From: Pseudothauera lacus
GTDB lineage: Bacteria > Pseudomonadota > Gammaproteobacteria > Burkholderiales > Rhodocyclaceae
Length of the DNA stretch: 64,000 bases
Reading direction: 5' to 3'
Assembly: GCF_003034845.1 (NCBI RefSeq)
Contig: NZ_PZKC01000009.1
Coordinates: 98,703 to 162,702 of the forward strand
Shown here: piece after piece, positions 37,599 through 45,949 of the stretch
Layout: every line of letters begins with the position of its first letter
How positions within the stretch are numbered: the stretch's first letter is position 1
Made by a program: the position numbers and the translations under genes
Notes under the pieces: generated by a model
What the model was told of the DNA's origin: nothing
Seen by the model: only the letters and a program-made list of their open reading frames with translations
Databases searched by the model: none

Positions 37599-38510
37599 AT
37601 GATCCGCCCACTCCGCCTCCTCGCGCTGTTCCTGCTGAGTGCACTGTGGGCCCCTGCGACGAGCGCCCACGAAATCGCCGTGGTGCTCTCGCAGCAAGGC
37701 GGCGCCTACCAGGCTTTTACCGAGGCCCTGCGCACGCTCGGAGAACGCGGCGGGCACCGCATCGTGCACGCGGGCACGCCCGGGGAGGGTCTCGACCAGC
37801 AGCTCATCAACCGCGCTGCCCTTGTCGTCGCCGCCGGCAGCCCGGCACTGGAAGCCGTCCTGCAAGGCAGCCGCCGCCCTACCGTCGCGGTGATGATCGC
37901 CCGCAACCAGTTCGAAACCATCCGCCAGCGCAACCCCGAGGCCACCGTCTCGGCCATCGTCCTCGACCAGCCTGCCGAACGCCAGCTTGCCCTGGTACGC
38001 ACTGTTCTGCCGGACGCCACGCGCGTCGGCGTGCTCTTCGGCCCCGCCACTGCCACCCTGGAGAGTGCCCTGGAAGGCGCCGCCGCGAACACCGGCGTGA
38101 GACTGGTCGGGCAGCGCCTGACCACTGCCAACGACCTGCCGCAGGCCCTCGAACGGGTGCTGCGCAGTGCCGACGTCCTGATCGCCCTGCCCGATCCGCT
38201 CGTTTCCAGCCCCACCGCGGCACGCGCCATCCTGCTCGGCAGCTATCGCTACCAGCGTCCGGTCTTTGCCTACTCGCAGGCCTACGTGGACGCCGGCGCG
38301 CTGGCCGCGGTGTTCAGCACACCGGCCGACATTGCCGCCGAGCTGGTGGCTTGGCTGGACGGCTCCACCACCCCCCTGCGCCTGCCCGCGGTACGCGCCC
38401 CGCGCAGCTTCGACATCGCCATCAACCGCCAGGTGGCGCGCGCCCTCAACCTCGACATCGGTGACGAAACCGCCCTGCTCGACGCCCTGCGCGCGGGAGA
38501 ACGCCAATGA
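37599..38510 (+). CDS. Orphan ABC-type periplasmic substrate-binding protein
   Basis: Protein of 303 residues in the ABC_sub_bind group (PF04392-like, relatives include tryptophan-binding TrpX). A signal peptide covers about residues 1-23 (ending TSAHE). The remainder is a two-lobed binding fold with AIVLDQPAERQLALVRTVLP, RVGVLFGP and the hinge segment DVLIALPDPLVSS. No ABC permease or ATPase is nearby. It starts 15 bases after the receptor and overlaps the GGDEF protein by 4 bases (ATGA at 38507-38510), so it is more likely a sensory co-protein for that enzyme than a transporter part. This role is inference. Confidence 0.85.
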   Translation: MIRPLRLLALFLLSALWAPATSAHEIAVVLSQQGGAYQAFTEALRTLGERGGHRIVHAGTPGEGLDQQLINRAALVVAAGSPALEAVLQGSRRPTVAVMIARNQFETIRQRNPEATVSAIVLDQPAERQLALVRTVLPDATRVGVLFGPATATLESALEGAAANTGVRLVGQRLTTANDLPQALERVLRSADVLIALPDPLVSSPTAARAILLGSYRYQRPVFAYSQAYVDAGALAAVFSTPADIAAELVAWLDGSTTPLRLPAVRAPRSFDIAINRQVARALNLDIGDETALLDALRAGERQ

Positions 38511-40585
38511 AGCCCCTCTACCGCCTGACGCTGCACCAGCGCCTGCTGCTGGTCGTGCTGCTGCCGGCGGCCCTGCTCGCCAGTGCCGTAGCCGGCCTGT
38601 TCGCCACACGCGCCACCACGGCCACCGAGAACGCCCTGCGCGAGCGCGGCCTGGCCATCGTCAGCTTCCTCGCTCCTGCCGCCGAATACGGGGTGATCTC
38701 CGGCAATCGCCACAGCCTCGCGGTGCTGGTCGATGCGGTGCTCGAACAACGTGATGTCGCCGCGGTGGCGATCTATGACCGCAGCGGCGAGACGCTGGCG
38801 GTCAACGGCCGCCTGCGCCTGTCCGCACCCGAGCGGCTGTTCACCGTCACCAGCGCCGAGTTCAGCGCCGCCGGCCAGCAGCGGCTCGCCCTCAGTGCGC
38901 CGGTGGAGGCCGCGCCACTGCGCCTCGACGAAGTCTCCGCGCTCGAATTCGGTTTTCCCGAACCCGCACCGGAAGGGCGTATCGGCTGGGTCTATGTGGA
39001 GCTCGACACCCGCGCCCTGGAAGCCATCAAGCGCAACATCGTGCTCACTACGGTTACCATCGTCGTCGTCGGCCTGCTGTTCACCGCCTGGCTGGCGGTA
39101 CGCCTGGCGCGCGCGGTGACCCACCCGCTTGGCGAGCTGGCCGGCGCGGTGGGCGACATGGCGCGCGGCAAGCTCGACATCCGCATTGCCGACAACGCCA
39201 GACTCCCCGAGCTGCGCGCGCTGCAGGGCGGCTTCAACACCATGGCGGCGGCGATTGCCGAGGCCCAGCAGACCCTGCAGAGCAAGGTCGACGAAGCCAC
39301 CGCGCAGCTTGCCCACCAGGCCATGCACGACCCCCTCACCGGCCTGCCCAACCGCCGCGCCTTCGAGCAGGCCCTGGAGTCCTCGGTGAACGGCTCGCGG
39401 CGCGCCGGCGATCGTGACACGCTGTGCTTCATCGACCTCGACCGCTTCAAGATCGTCAACGACACCTGCGGCCATGCCGCCGGCGACGAGCTGCTCCGCC
39501 GCATCGCCCGCATGATTCGCCAGCGCGTGCGCGGCGACGATCTGCTGTGCCGCATCGGTGGCGACGAGTTCGCCCTCATCCTGCATGGCTGCGGCACCGA
39601 GGAAGCTCGACGCATCGCCGAGGATCTGCGCGAAGCGGTGGCCTCGCTGCGCTTCACCTGGGAAGAACGGCGCTTCACCGTCGGTGCCAGCATCGGCCTG
39701 GTGCGCATCGACGGCAGCCTCGACAGCGCCTCCGATGTCCTGGTGGCCGCCGATCTGGCCTGCTATGCCGCCAAGAAGGCCGGCCGCAACCGCATCATCG
39801 AGCACGATCACGGCTTTACCGATCCGGGCACTGCACCGGCAGGGGCGCGCGGCATCAGCGAGCCCATCCCCTTCGACAAGCTCACCCTGCACGGGCAACC
39901 GATCGTCCCGATCAACGCCGCCGGCCGCGGCAGCTGGCAGGAGGTGCTGTTGCGCGAACACGGTGCCGACGGCGAACTGCAGTCCGCCTCAAGCCTCCTC
40001 GAACGCCTGGAGGGCAAACGGGCCGGGCTCGCCCTCGATCTGTGGGTTGCTGCGCAGGCCTGCGCCACCCTGGGGGCAGAACTGGCCGAAGCGGATGCCG
40101 CCGAACGCGGCATCGCCCTCAACCTCACCCGCGCCTCGGTGCTCAACGCCAGCGAGTATCTCGCCGAACTCGGCGTCAACCTGCGCGCCCACGGCATCCA
40201 TCCGACGCAGATCGCCCTCGAGTTTCCCGCCGCCACCGCCGAGCAGTATCCCCGGGAAAGCGCCGATTTCGTCCGCGCGGCGCGCACCGCGGGCTATCGC
40301 GTCGGCCTCGAACGCATCGACGGCAGCTCCTCGACCCTGCTCTCCAACCTGCGCCCCGACTACGTCAAGATCAGCCTCAAGGCGCTGGCCGAGAGCTACG
40401 GCATGGAGGCCGGCTGCAACCTCGCCCAGGCCTTGTGCAGCATGGCCAGCGCGCTGGCCATTCCTGCAGTGGCTTCGGAGGTTGAAGACGAACTGTTCCG
40501 CAACGCCCTTGCCGAATACGGCTTCGACCACGCCCAGGGCTTCGCGCTGGCCACCCCCGCACCGCTGGACAAGCGCGGCGGCTGA
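38507..40585 (+). CDS. Membrane diguanylate cyclase with HAMP, GGDEF and degenerate EAL domain
   Basis: Inner membrane c-di-GMP enzyme of 692 residues. TM1 lies at about 11-33, a periplasmic sensor region at 34-178 (AAEYGVISGNRHSL, CHASE8-like), TM2 at about 180-203 and HAMP at 204-256. The GGDEF motif at 351-355 is intact and an I-site RGDD occupies 342-345, so synthesis with feedback inhibition is expected. The EAL-like domain (about 450-690) lacks the EAL triplet, and the usual DDFGTG loop reads ERIDGSS, so phosphodiesterase activity is unlikely. It probably reads the binding protein encoded just upstream. Confidence 0.88.
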   Translation: MKPLYRLTLHQRLLLVVLLPAALLASAVAGLFATRATTATENALRERGLAIVSFLAPAAEYGVISGNRHSLAVLVDAVLEQRDVAAVAIYDRSGETLAVNGRLRLSAPERLFTVTSAEFSAAGQQRLALSAPVEAAPLRLDEVSALEFGFPEPAPEGRIGWVYVELDTRALEAIKRNIVLTTVTIVVVGLLFTAWLAVRLARAVTHPLGELAGAVGDMARGKLDIRIADNARLPELRALQGGFNTMAAAIAEAQQTLQSKVDEATAQLAHQAMHDPLTGLPNRRAFEQALESSVNGSRRAGDRDTLCFIDLDRFKIVNDTCGHAAGDELLRRIARMIRQRVRGDDLLCRIGGDEFALILHGCGTEEARRIAEDLREAVASLRFTWEERRFTVGASIGLVRIDGSLDSASDVLVAADLACYAAKKAGRNRIIEHDHGFTDPGTAPAGARGISEPIPFDKLTLHGQPIVPINAAGRGSWQEVLLREHGADGELQSASSLLERLEGKRAGLALDLWVAAQACATLGAELAEADAAERGIALNLTRASVLNASEYLAELGVNLRAHGIHPTQIALEFPAATAEQYPRESADFVRAARTAGYRVGLERIDGSSSTLLSNLRPDYVKISLKALAESYGMEAGCNLAQALCSMASALAIPAVASEVEDELFRNALAEYGFDHAQGFALATPAPLDKRGG

Positions 40586-40635
40586 AGCAGGGCCCGCGGC
40601 CGGACCGCGCTGTCGTTGCGCAGCCTGCCACGAGC

Positions 40636-41577
40636 TCAGAGCCCCGGATCCGTCCCCCCGCCCGCCAGCGCGGCCTCGACGATGCGCCGGTTCAGGTGCG
40701 GCGCGAAGAGTTCGATGAAGGCATATACATAGCCACGCAGCCAGGCCTTGCGCGGGATGCCGATGCGGGTGGTGCTGGATTCGAAGAGGTGGGCGGCATC
40801 CAGCATGCCGAGGTTCTTGTCTACCGCCGGGTCGTAGGCCATGCGCGCCAGGATGCCGATGCCCAGGCCCATGCCGACGTAGGTCTTGATCACGTCCGAG
40901 TCGATCGCGGTGAGCACCACATTGGCTTTCAGCCCGCGGCCGAGGAAGGCCTTGTTGATCTGGTTGCGCCCGGTGAAGGCGAAGTCGTAGGTGACGATGG
41001 GCCAGCGCGCGATCTCTTCGAGGCTGAGCGGGCTGGCCTGCAGGATGGGGTGGCGCTGCGGGGCGATGATGCAGCGGTTCCATTGCTGGCAGGGCAGGGT
41101 GACCAGTTCGTCGAATTCGGCGATGGCTTCGGTGGCGATGGCGATGTCGGCCTCGCCGGAGAGCACCATCTCGCACACCTGGCGCGGGTTGCCCTGATGC
41201 AGTTCGAGCTTGACCTGCGGGTAGCGCTGCATGAACTCGCGCACCACGCCGGGCAGGGCGTAGCGCGCCTGGGTGTGGGTGGTGGCAATCGACAGACGGC
41301 CGGCGGCCTCGTTGCTGAACTCCTCGCCGACCTGGCGCAGGTTGTCCATGTCACGCAGCATGCGGCCGACGATCTCCAGCACTGCACGACCGGGTTCGGT
41401 GATCTCCACCAGACGCTTGCCGTGGCGCACGAAGATCTCCACGCCGAGTTCGGATTCGAGCTGGCGGATCTGCTTCGACACCCCGGGCTGCGAGGTGAAC
41501 AGCGCCTCCGCGGCCTCGGAGACGTTGAGCCCGTGGCGGGCCACTTCATGCACGTAGCGCAGTTGCTGGAGGTTCAT
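40636..41577 (-). CDS. cysB: LysR-family regulator CysB
   Basis: Activator of sulfate assimilation genes, normally needing N-acetylserine. It has 313 residues. The winged helix is at about 1-60 (LRYVHEVARHGLNVSEAAEALF, quoted in part), with SQPGVSKQIRQLE as recognition helix; HTQARYALP at about 100 belongs to the sulfate/inducer pocket of CysB/Cbl proteins, and GLGIGILA precedes the C-terminus. It is divergent from cysI across a 150-base gap, an arrangement that suggests direct control. It converges on the GGDEF gene, with 50 bases between the stops. Confidence 0.93.
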   Translation of the reverse strand: MNLQQLRYVHEVARHGLNVSEAAEALFTSQPGVSKQIRQLESELGVEIFVRHGKRLVEITEPGRAVLEIVGRMLRDMDNLRQVGEEFSNEAAGRLSIATTHTQARYALPGVVREFMQRYPQVKLELHQGNPRQVCEMVLSGEADIAIATEAIAEFDELVTLPCQQWNRCIIAPQRHPILQASPLSLEEIARWPIVTYDFAFTGRNQINKAFLGRGLKANVVLTAIDSDVIKTYVGMGLGIGILARMAYDPAVDKNLGMLDAAHLFESSTTRIGIPRKAWLRGYVYAFIELFAPHLNRRIVEAALAGGGTDPGL

Positions 41578-41727
41578 CGTCGCGTTCCGTTGGCGGCATG
41601 CCCGCCTTAATAACCCATAGTTCTTAGAGTCTAACGCGGAACCGCTTCCGACATCTATCCCCTGCCCTTACGATGCGCTGCACCATCCCCACGACCCGGA
41701 CTGCCACCGGGCGCACAGAGAGCAGCG
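41578..41727. promoter_or_regulatory. Divergent cysB-cysI control region
   Basis: This 150-base gap must hold both promoters. It contains an AT-richer stretch at 41607-41634 (TTAATAACCCATAGTTCTTA region) standing out from the GC-rich surroundings, with TAGAGT at 41625-41630 as a possible cysI -10 and no good -35, as expected for an activator-dependent promoter. CysB binding is inferred from position only. Confidence 0.4.
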
Positions 41728-43422
41728 ATGTACAAGTACGACGAATACGATCAACGCATTGTGGACGAGCGCGTCGCGCAATTCCGCGACCAGACCCGCC
41801 GCTACCTGGCAGGCGAACTCGCCGACGACGAGTTCCGCCCGCTGCGCCTGCAGAACGGCCTGTACATCCAGCGCCATGCGCCGATGCTGCGGGTCGCCAT
41901 TCCTTACGGCAACCTGCGCGCCGGCCAGGTGCGCAAGCTCGCGCACATCGCGCGCACCTACGACCGCGGCTACGCCCACTTCACCACCCGCCAGAACGTG
42001 CAGTTCAACTGGCCCAAGCTGGAGGACGTGCCGGAAATCCTCGCCGAGCTGGCTACGGTGCAGATGCACGCCATCCAGACCTCCGGCGCCTGCATCCGCA
42101 ACGTCACCTCCGACCCCTTTGCCGGGGTAGCCGGCGACGAGCACATCGACCCGCGCCCGTGGGGCGAGATCGTGCGCCAGTGGAGCACCTTCCATCCCGA
42201 GTTCGCCTTCCTGCCGCGCAAGTTCAAGATCGCGGTGAATGGGGCCGCCGAGGACCGTGCGGTAATCCAGGCCCACGACATCGGCCTCGACCTGAAGCAC
42301 GACGCCGCCGGCCGCATCGGCTTCCGCGTGCTGGTGGGGGGCGGCCTTGGGCGCACGCCGGTCATCGGCGAGGAGATCGCCGCCTTCGTGCCCTGGCAGC
42401 ACGTGCTGTCCTACTGCGAGGCCATCCTGCGGGTCTACAACCTGCACGGCCGGCGCGACAACCTCTACAAGGCGCGCATCAAGATCCTCGTGAAGGCGCT
42501 CGGCATCGAGGAGTTCCGCCGCCAGGTGGACGCGGAGTTCGCCCACCTGAAGGACGGCCCGGCCACCCTCACCGAGGCCGAAGTGGCGCGCGTGGCGCAG
42601 CACTTCGACGACCCCGAGTACGCCGAACTGCCGGCGGCCGACGCCGGCTTCGCAGCCCGGAAGGCGGAAAACAAGCCTTTCGCCGCGTGGGCGAAGCGCA
42701 ACGTGCGCGCCCACAAGCGCGCGGGCTACGCCAGCGTGGTGCTGTCGCTCAAGCCCACCGGCGTGGCGCCCGGCGACATCAGCGCCGAGCAGCTCGAGCG
42801 CGTGGCCGAACTCTCCGAGCGCTACAGCTTCGGCGAAGTGCGCGTCACCCACGAGCAGAACCTGGTGCTGGCCGACGTGCGCCAGAGCGAGCTCTTCGAA
42901 CTGTGGCAGCAGGTGCGCGACGCGCGTCTCGCCACCCCCAACATCGGCCTGCTCACCGACATCATCGCCTGCCCGGGCGGAGACTTCTGCAACCTCGCCA
43001 ACGCCAAGTCGATCCCGATCGCCAACGCCATCCAGGCGCGCTTCGACGACCTCGACTACCTCTTCGACATCGGCGAGATCGAGCTCAACATCTCCGGCTG
43101 CATGAACGCCTGTGGCCACCACCACGTCGGCCACATCGGCGTGCTGGGCGTCGATAAGAACGGCGAGGAGTGGTACCAGGTCACCATCGGCGGCAGCCAG
43201 GGCAACGACACCGCGCTGGGCAAGGTGATCGGCCCGTCGTTTGCGGCACACGAGATGCCTGACGTGGTCGAATCGCTCATCAGCGTCTACCTCGAACTGC
43301 GCCATGCAGACGAGCGCTTCATCGACACCGTGCGCCGCGTGGGCGCCGAACCGTTCAAGACCCGGGTGTATGCCGACCGTGCCGCCCGCCTGGAAGACGA
43401 GAGGAAAGTGGTCAATGGCTGA
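41728..43422 (+). CDS. cysI: Siroheme sulfite reductase, hemoprotein subunit (nitrite/sulfite reductase family)
   Basis: Six-electron reductase converting sulfite to sulfide, with siroheme and a [4Fe-4S] cluster. It has 564 residues. The cluster and siroheme ligands are Cys415 and Cys421 (CPGGDFC) and Cys458 and Cys462 (GCMNACG). RQNVQFNW and the TSGACIRNVTSDP block mark the first ferredoxin-like half. It starts at MYKYDEYDQR. The family includes assimilatory nitrite reductases, but the DUF934, cysH and cysDN neighbours favour sulfite. No flavoprotein CysJ is present, so electrons must come from another donor such as ferredoxin. Confidence 0.93.
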   Translation: MYKYDEYDQRIVDERVAQFRDQTRRYLAGELADDEFRPLRLQNGLYIQRHAPMLRVAIPYGNLRAGQVRKLAHIARTYDRGYAHFTTRQNVQFNWPKLEDVPEILAELATVQMHAIQTSGACIRNVTSDPFAGVAGDEHIDPRPWGEIVRQWSTFHPEFAFLPRKFKIAVNGAAEDRAVIQAHDIGLDLKHDAAGRIGFRVLVGGGLGRTPVIGEEIAAFVPWQHVLSYCEAILRVYNLHGRRDNLYKARIKILVKALGIEEFRRQVDAEFAHLKDGPATLTEAEVARVAQHFDDPEYAELPAADAGFAARKAENKPFAAWAKRNVRAHKRAGYASVVLSLKPTGVAPGDISAEQLERVAELSERYSFGEVRVTHEQNLVLADVRQSELFELWQQVRDARLATPNIGLLTDIIACPGGDFCNLANAKSIPIANAIQARFDDLDYLFDIGEIELNISGCMNACGHHHVGHIGVLGVDKNGEEWYQVTIGGSQGNDTALGKVIGPSFAAHEMPDVVESLISVYLELRHADERFIDTVRRVGAEPFKTRVYADRAARLEDERKVVNG

Positions 43423-43954
43423 GATCATCAAGCACGGCGCCATTCACGCCGACGACTGGGAAGTGCTGCACCTGGCCGAAGGCCAGGACGCCGCCACCGT
43501 GGAAGTGGAACACGGGCGCTGGATCGTGCCGTTCGCCGTGTGGCACGCGCAGCGCGACAAACTCGCCGCGCGTGCCGAAGCCGGCGTGCTGGGGGTGTGG
43601 CTGGCCGGCGGCGACGACCCGGCGCTGCTGGCCGACGACCTGGTGCGCCTGCAGCTCGTCGCGGTCGACTTCCCCAGGTTCGCCGACGGCCGTGGCTACT
43701 CCATCGCCACCTTGCTGCGCGCCCGCCTGGGCTACGGCGGCGAGCTGCGCGCCATCGGCAACGTACTGCGCGACCAGTTCTTCTTCTACCTGCGCTGCGG
43801 CTTCGACGTCATCCAGCCGCAGCCGGGCAGGTACAGCGTGGAGCAACTGCAGGCCGCGCTGGCGAGCCTTGCGGATTTCTCCGAGCCCTACCAGGGCGCG
43901 GTGGACCGCGCCGAGCCGCTGTTCCGCCGCGTGCGCCGCGAGGTGCGCGCATGA
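43415..43954 (+). CDS. DUF934 protein of sulfate assimilation operon
   Basis: Soluble protein of 179 residues, DUF934 family, found almost only between cysI and cysH genes. The ATG at 43415 overlaps the end of cysI by 8 bases; the open frame upstream is cysI out of frame. Conserved blocks are VDFPRFADGRGYSIATLLR and GELRAIGNVLRDQFFFYLRCGFD (position about 85-130). The biochemical role is not established; its conserved place suggests help to sulfite reductase, perhaps in electron delivery. Its stop overlaps the cysH ATG in an ATGA. Confidence 0.9.
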   Translation: MAEIIKHGAIHADDWEVLHLAEGQDAATVEVEHGRWIVPFAVWHAQRDKLAARAEAGVLGVWLAGGDDPALLADDLVRLQLVAVDFPRFADGRGYSIATLLRARLGYGGELRAIGNVLRDQFFFYLRCGFDVIQPQPGRYSVEQLQAALASLADFSEPYQGAVDRAEPLFRRVRREVRA

Positions 43955-44718
43955 GCACCGTCTCCCTGCTGCGCCCTGCGGCGACCAACCCGGCCACCCG
44001 CCCGGAACTGACCGACGCATTGCGCGCCGCCGTCGAGCGCAAGGCCGCAGCGGCAGTGGCCCTGCTGCGCGACGCGGTGGCCGAATTCGGCGGCGCTGGC
44101 GAACTCACCTTCGCCAACAGCTTCGGCGCCGAGGACATGGTGCTCACCGACCTGATCCTGACCAATCGCCTGCCGATCGAGATCTTCTCGCTCGACACCG
44201 GCCGCCTGCCGGCCGAGACCTACACGCTGATGGGCGAGGTCGAGCAGCGCTACGGCACGAAACTCAAGGTGTATTTCCCCGACGCCACCGCGGTGGAAAA
44301 CTTCGTGCGCAGCCACGGCATCAACGCCTTCTACGACTCGGTCGAGCTGCGCAAGGCCTGCTGCGGCGTGCGCAAGATGGAACCGCTGCGCCGCGCGCTG
44401 GCCGGCAAGAAGGCCTGGATCACCGGTCTGCGCGCCGCCCAGTCGGTGACCCGCAGCGGGCTTGCGCTGCGCGAGTTCGACGCCGCCAACGGGCTGGAGA
44501 AGCTCAACCCGCTGGCCGACTGGAGCGAGGCCGAGGTGTGGGCCTGCATCCGCATCCATGAGCTGCCCTGCAACGCGCTGCACGACCAGTTCTATCCCAG
44601 CATCGGCTGCGCCCCCTGTACCCGCGCGATCGCGCTCGGCGAGGATGTGCGCGCCGGGCGCTGGTGGTGGGAGGACCCGGCCAGCAAGGAATGTGGCCTG
44701 CACGTCAAGAAAGGGTAA
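43951..44718 (+). CDS. cysH: Adenylyl-sulfate (APS) reductase, [4Fe-4S] type
   Basis: Thioredoxin-dependent reductase that turns adenylyl sulfate into sulfite and AMP. It has 255 residues. The PP-loop-like start is FANSFGAEDMVL. The cluster ligands CC (137-138) and CxxC (Cys220, Cys223), and the catalytic Cys248 in ECGLH, are all present; cysteine pairs of this kind mark APS reductases, while PAPS reductases lack them. This agrees with the absence of an APS kinase gene (cysC) here. It starts at an ATGA overlap with the DUF934 gene. Confidence 0.93.
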   Translation: MSTVSLLRPAATNPATRPELTDALRAAVERKAAAAVALLRDAVAEFGGAGELTFANSFGAEDMVLTDLILTNRLPIEIFSLDTGRLPAETYTLMGEVEQRYGTKLKVYFPDATAVENFVRSHGINAFYDSVELRKACCGVRKMEPLRRALAGKKAWITGLRAAQSVTRSGLALREFDAANGLEKLNPLADWSEAEVWACIRIHELPCNALHDQFYPSIGCAPCTRAIALGEDVRAGRWWWEDPASKECGLHVKKG

Positions 44719-44721
44719 GTC

Positions 44722-44853
44722 ATGAGCACACGACAGCCACATCAGAACCTTCCCCGGCGCGGCCTGCAGCACCGCCTGAACGCGCTGCGCGCCGGCCTGC
44801 GCGCCGCGTTGCGGGCTTTCCGCACACATCCTGCCAAACAGACTAGCCGCTAA
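44722..44853 (+). CDS. Small basic hypothetical protein in cys operon
   Basis: Unrecognised open frame of 43 residues between cysH and cysD, with 3 bases after the cysH stop and 10 before the cysD ATG. It begins MSTRQPHQNL and is rich in Arg and Ala with an amphipathic stretch RLNALRAGLRAALRAF (about residues 18-33). AAGGG lies about 8 bases upstream as a possible ribosome-binding site. The spacing fits a translated operon gene better than a leader. No known family is recognised and translation is unproven. Confidence 0.5.
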   Translation: MSTRQPHQNLPRRGLQHRLNALRAGLRAALRAFRTHPAKQTSR

Positions 44854-44863
44854 GAAGACCGTC

Positions 44864-45799
44864 ATGTCCACGCTGACCAAACAGACCCTCTCCCACCTCG
44901 ACTGGCTGGAAGCCGAAGCCATCCACATCCTGCGCGAAGTGGCCGGCCAGTGCGCCAACCCGGTGCTGCTGTTCTCCGGCGGCAAGGATTCGATCTGCCT
45001 GCTGCGCCTGGCCGAAAAGGCCTTCCGCCCGGGGCGCTTCCCCTTTCCGCTGATGCACATCGACACCGGGCACAACTACCCGGAAGTGGTCGCCTTCCGC
45101 GACAAGCGCGCCGCCGAACTGGGCGAGCGCCTGGTCGTGCGCTCGGTGGAGGACTCGATGGCGCGCGGGACCGTGGTGCTCAAGCACCCGGGTGAGTCGC
45201 GCAACAAGCACCAGTCGGTGACCCTGCTCGAAGCCATCGAGGAATTCGGCTTCGATGCCTGCATCGGCGGCGCCCGGCGCGACGAGGAGAAGGCGCGCGC
45301 CAAGGAACGCATCATGAGTTTCCGCGACGAGTTCGGCCAATGGGACCCGAAGAACCAGCGCCCCGAGCTGTGGAACCTCTACAACGCACGCAGCCACAAG
45401 GGCGAGAACATCCGCGCCTTCCCGATCAGCAACTGGACCGAGATGGACGTGTGGCAGTACATCGCCCGCGAGCAGCTGGAGCTGCCGTCAATCTACTTCG
45501 CCCACACCCGCCCGGTGGTGATCCGCCAGGGCGCGATCGTGCCGGTGAACGTGCCGCTGGTCTCCGGCGAACTGACCAACCTGCCCAGGCCCGGCGAAGA
45601 GATCGTCGAGCGCCGGGTGCGCTTCCGCACCGTCGGCGACATCTCCTGCACCGCCCCGGTGGACTCCGACGCCGACACCGTGGAGAAGATCGTGGTCGAA
45701 ACCGCCACCACGACCATCACCGAACGCGGCGCCACGCGACTGGACGACCAGACCTCGGAAGCGTCGATGGAACAGCGCAAGAAGGAAGGGTATTTCTGA
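44864..45799 (+). CDS. cysD: Sulfate adenylyltransferase subunit 2
   Basis: Catalytic small subunit of ATP sulfurylase, forming APS from ATP and sulfate with CysN. It has 311 residues, including the PP-loop SGGKDSICLLRL near residue 39, HIDTGHNYPEV, and the RSHKGENIRAFPISNWTE block in its middle part (cited as separate pieces). The C-terminus EQRKKEGYF is that of CysD. It follows the small ORF closely. A large palindromic repeat separates it from cysN. Confidence 0.97.
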   Translation: MSTLTKQTLSHLDWLEAEAIHILREVAGQCANPVLLFSGGKDSICLLRLAEKAFRPGRFPFPLMHIDTGHNYPEVVAFRDKRAAELGERLVVRSVEDSMARGTVVLKHPGESRNKHQSVTLLEAIEEFGFDACIGGARRDEEKARAKERIMSFRDEFGQWDPKNQRPELWNLYNARSHKGENIRAFPISNWTEMDVWQYIAREQLELPSIYFAHTRPVVIRQGAIVPVNVPLVSGELTNLPRPGEEIVERRVRFRTVGDISCTAPVDSDADTVEKIVVETATTTITERGATRLDDQTSEASMEQRKKEGYF

Positions 45800-45805
45800 C
45801 TATGG

Positions 45806-45903
45806 CTCCCTCCCCTTCAAGGGGAGGGTTGGGGTGGGGATGGGTTTCCCGGGCGCTGAACCGAAACCCATCCCCCTCCCGGCCTCCCCCTTGAAGGGGG
45901 AGG
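45806..45903. repeat. Compound palindromic intergenic repeat between cysD and cysN
   Basis: Three hairpins fill most of the 150-base gap. The left arm 45808-45828 is self-complementary (CCCTCCCCTT centre AAGGGGAGGG). The right arm 45883-45903 is likewise (CCTCCCCCTT GAAGGGGGAGG). Between them GGGGATGGGTTT (45836-45847) pairs with AAACCCATCCCC (45864-45875), 12 of 12. The outer arms can also pair with each other. The pattern resembles dispersed extragenic palindromes of betaproteobacteria. It could stabilise cysD mRNA or lower cysN expression. Confidence 0.8.
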
Positions 45904-45949
45904 AGAAAAGCTCGCCACCCCGCACCGAACTCAAAGCATTACAGGAATC

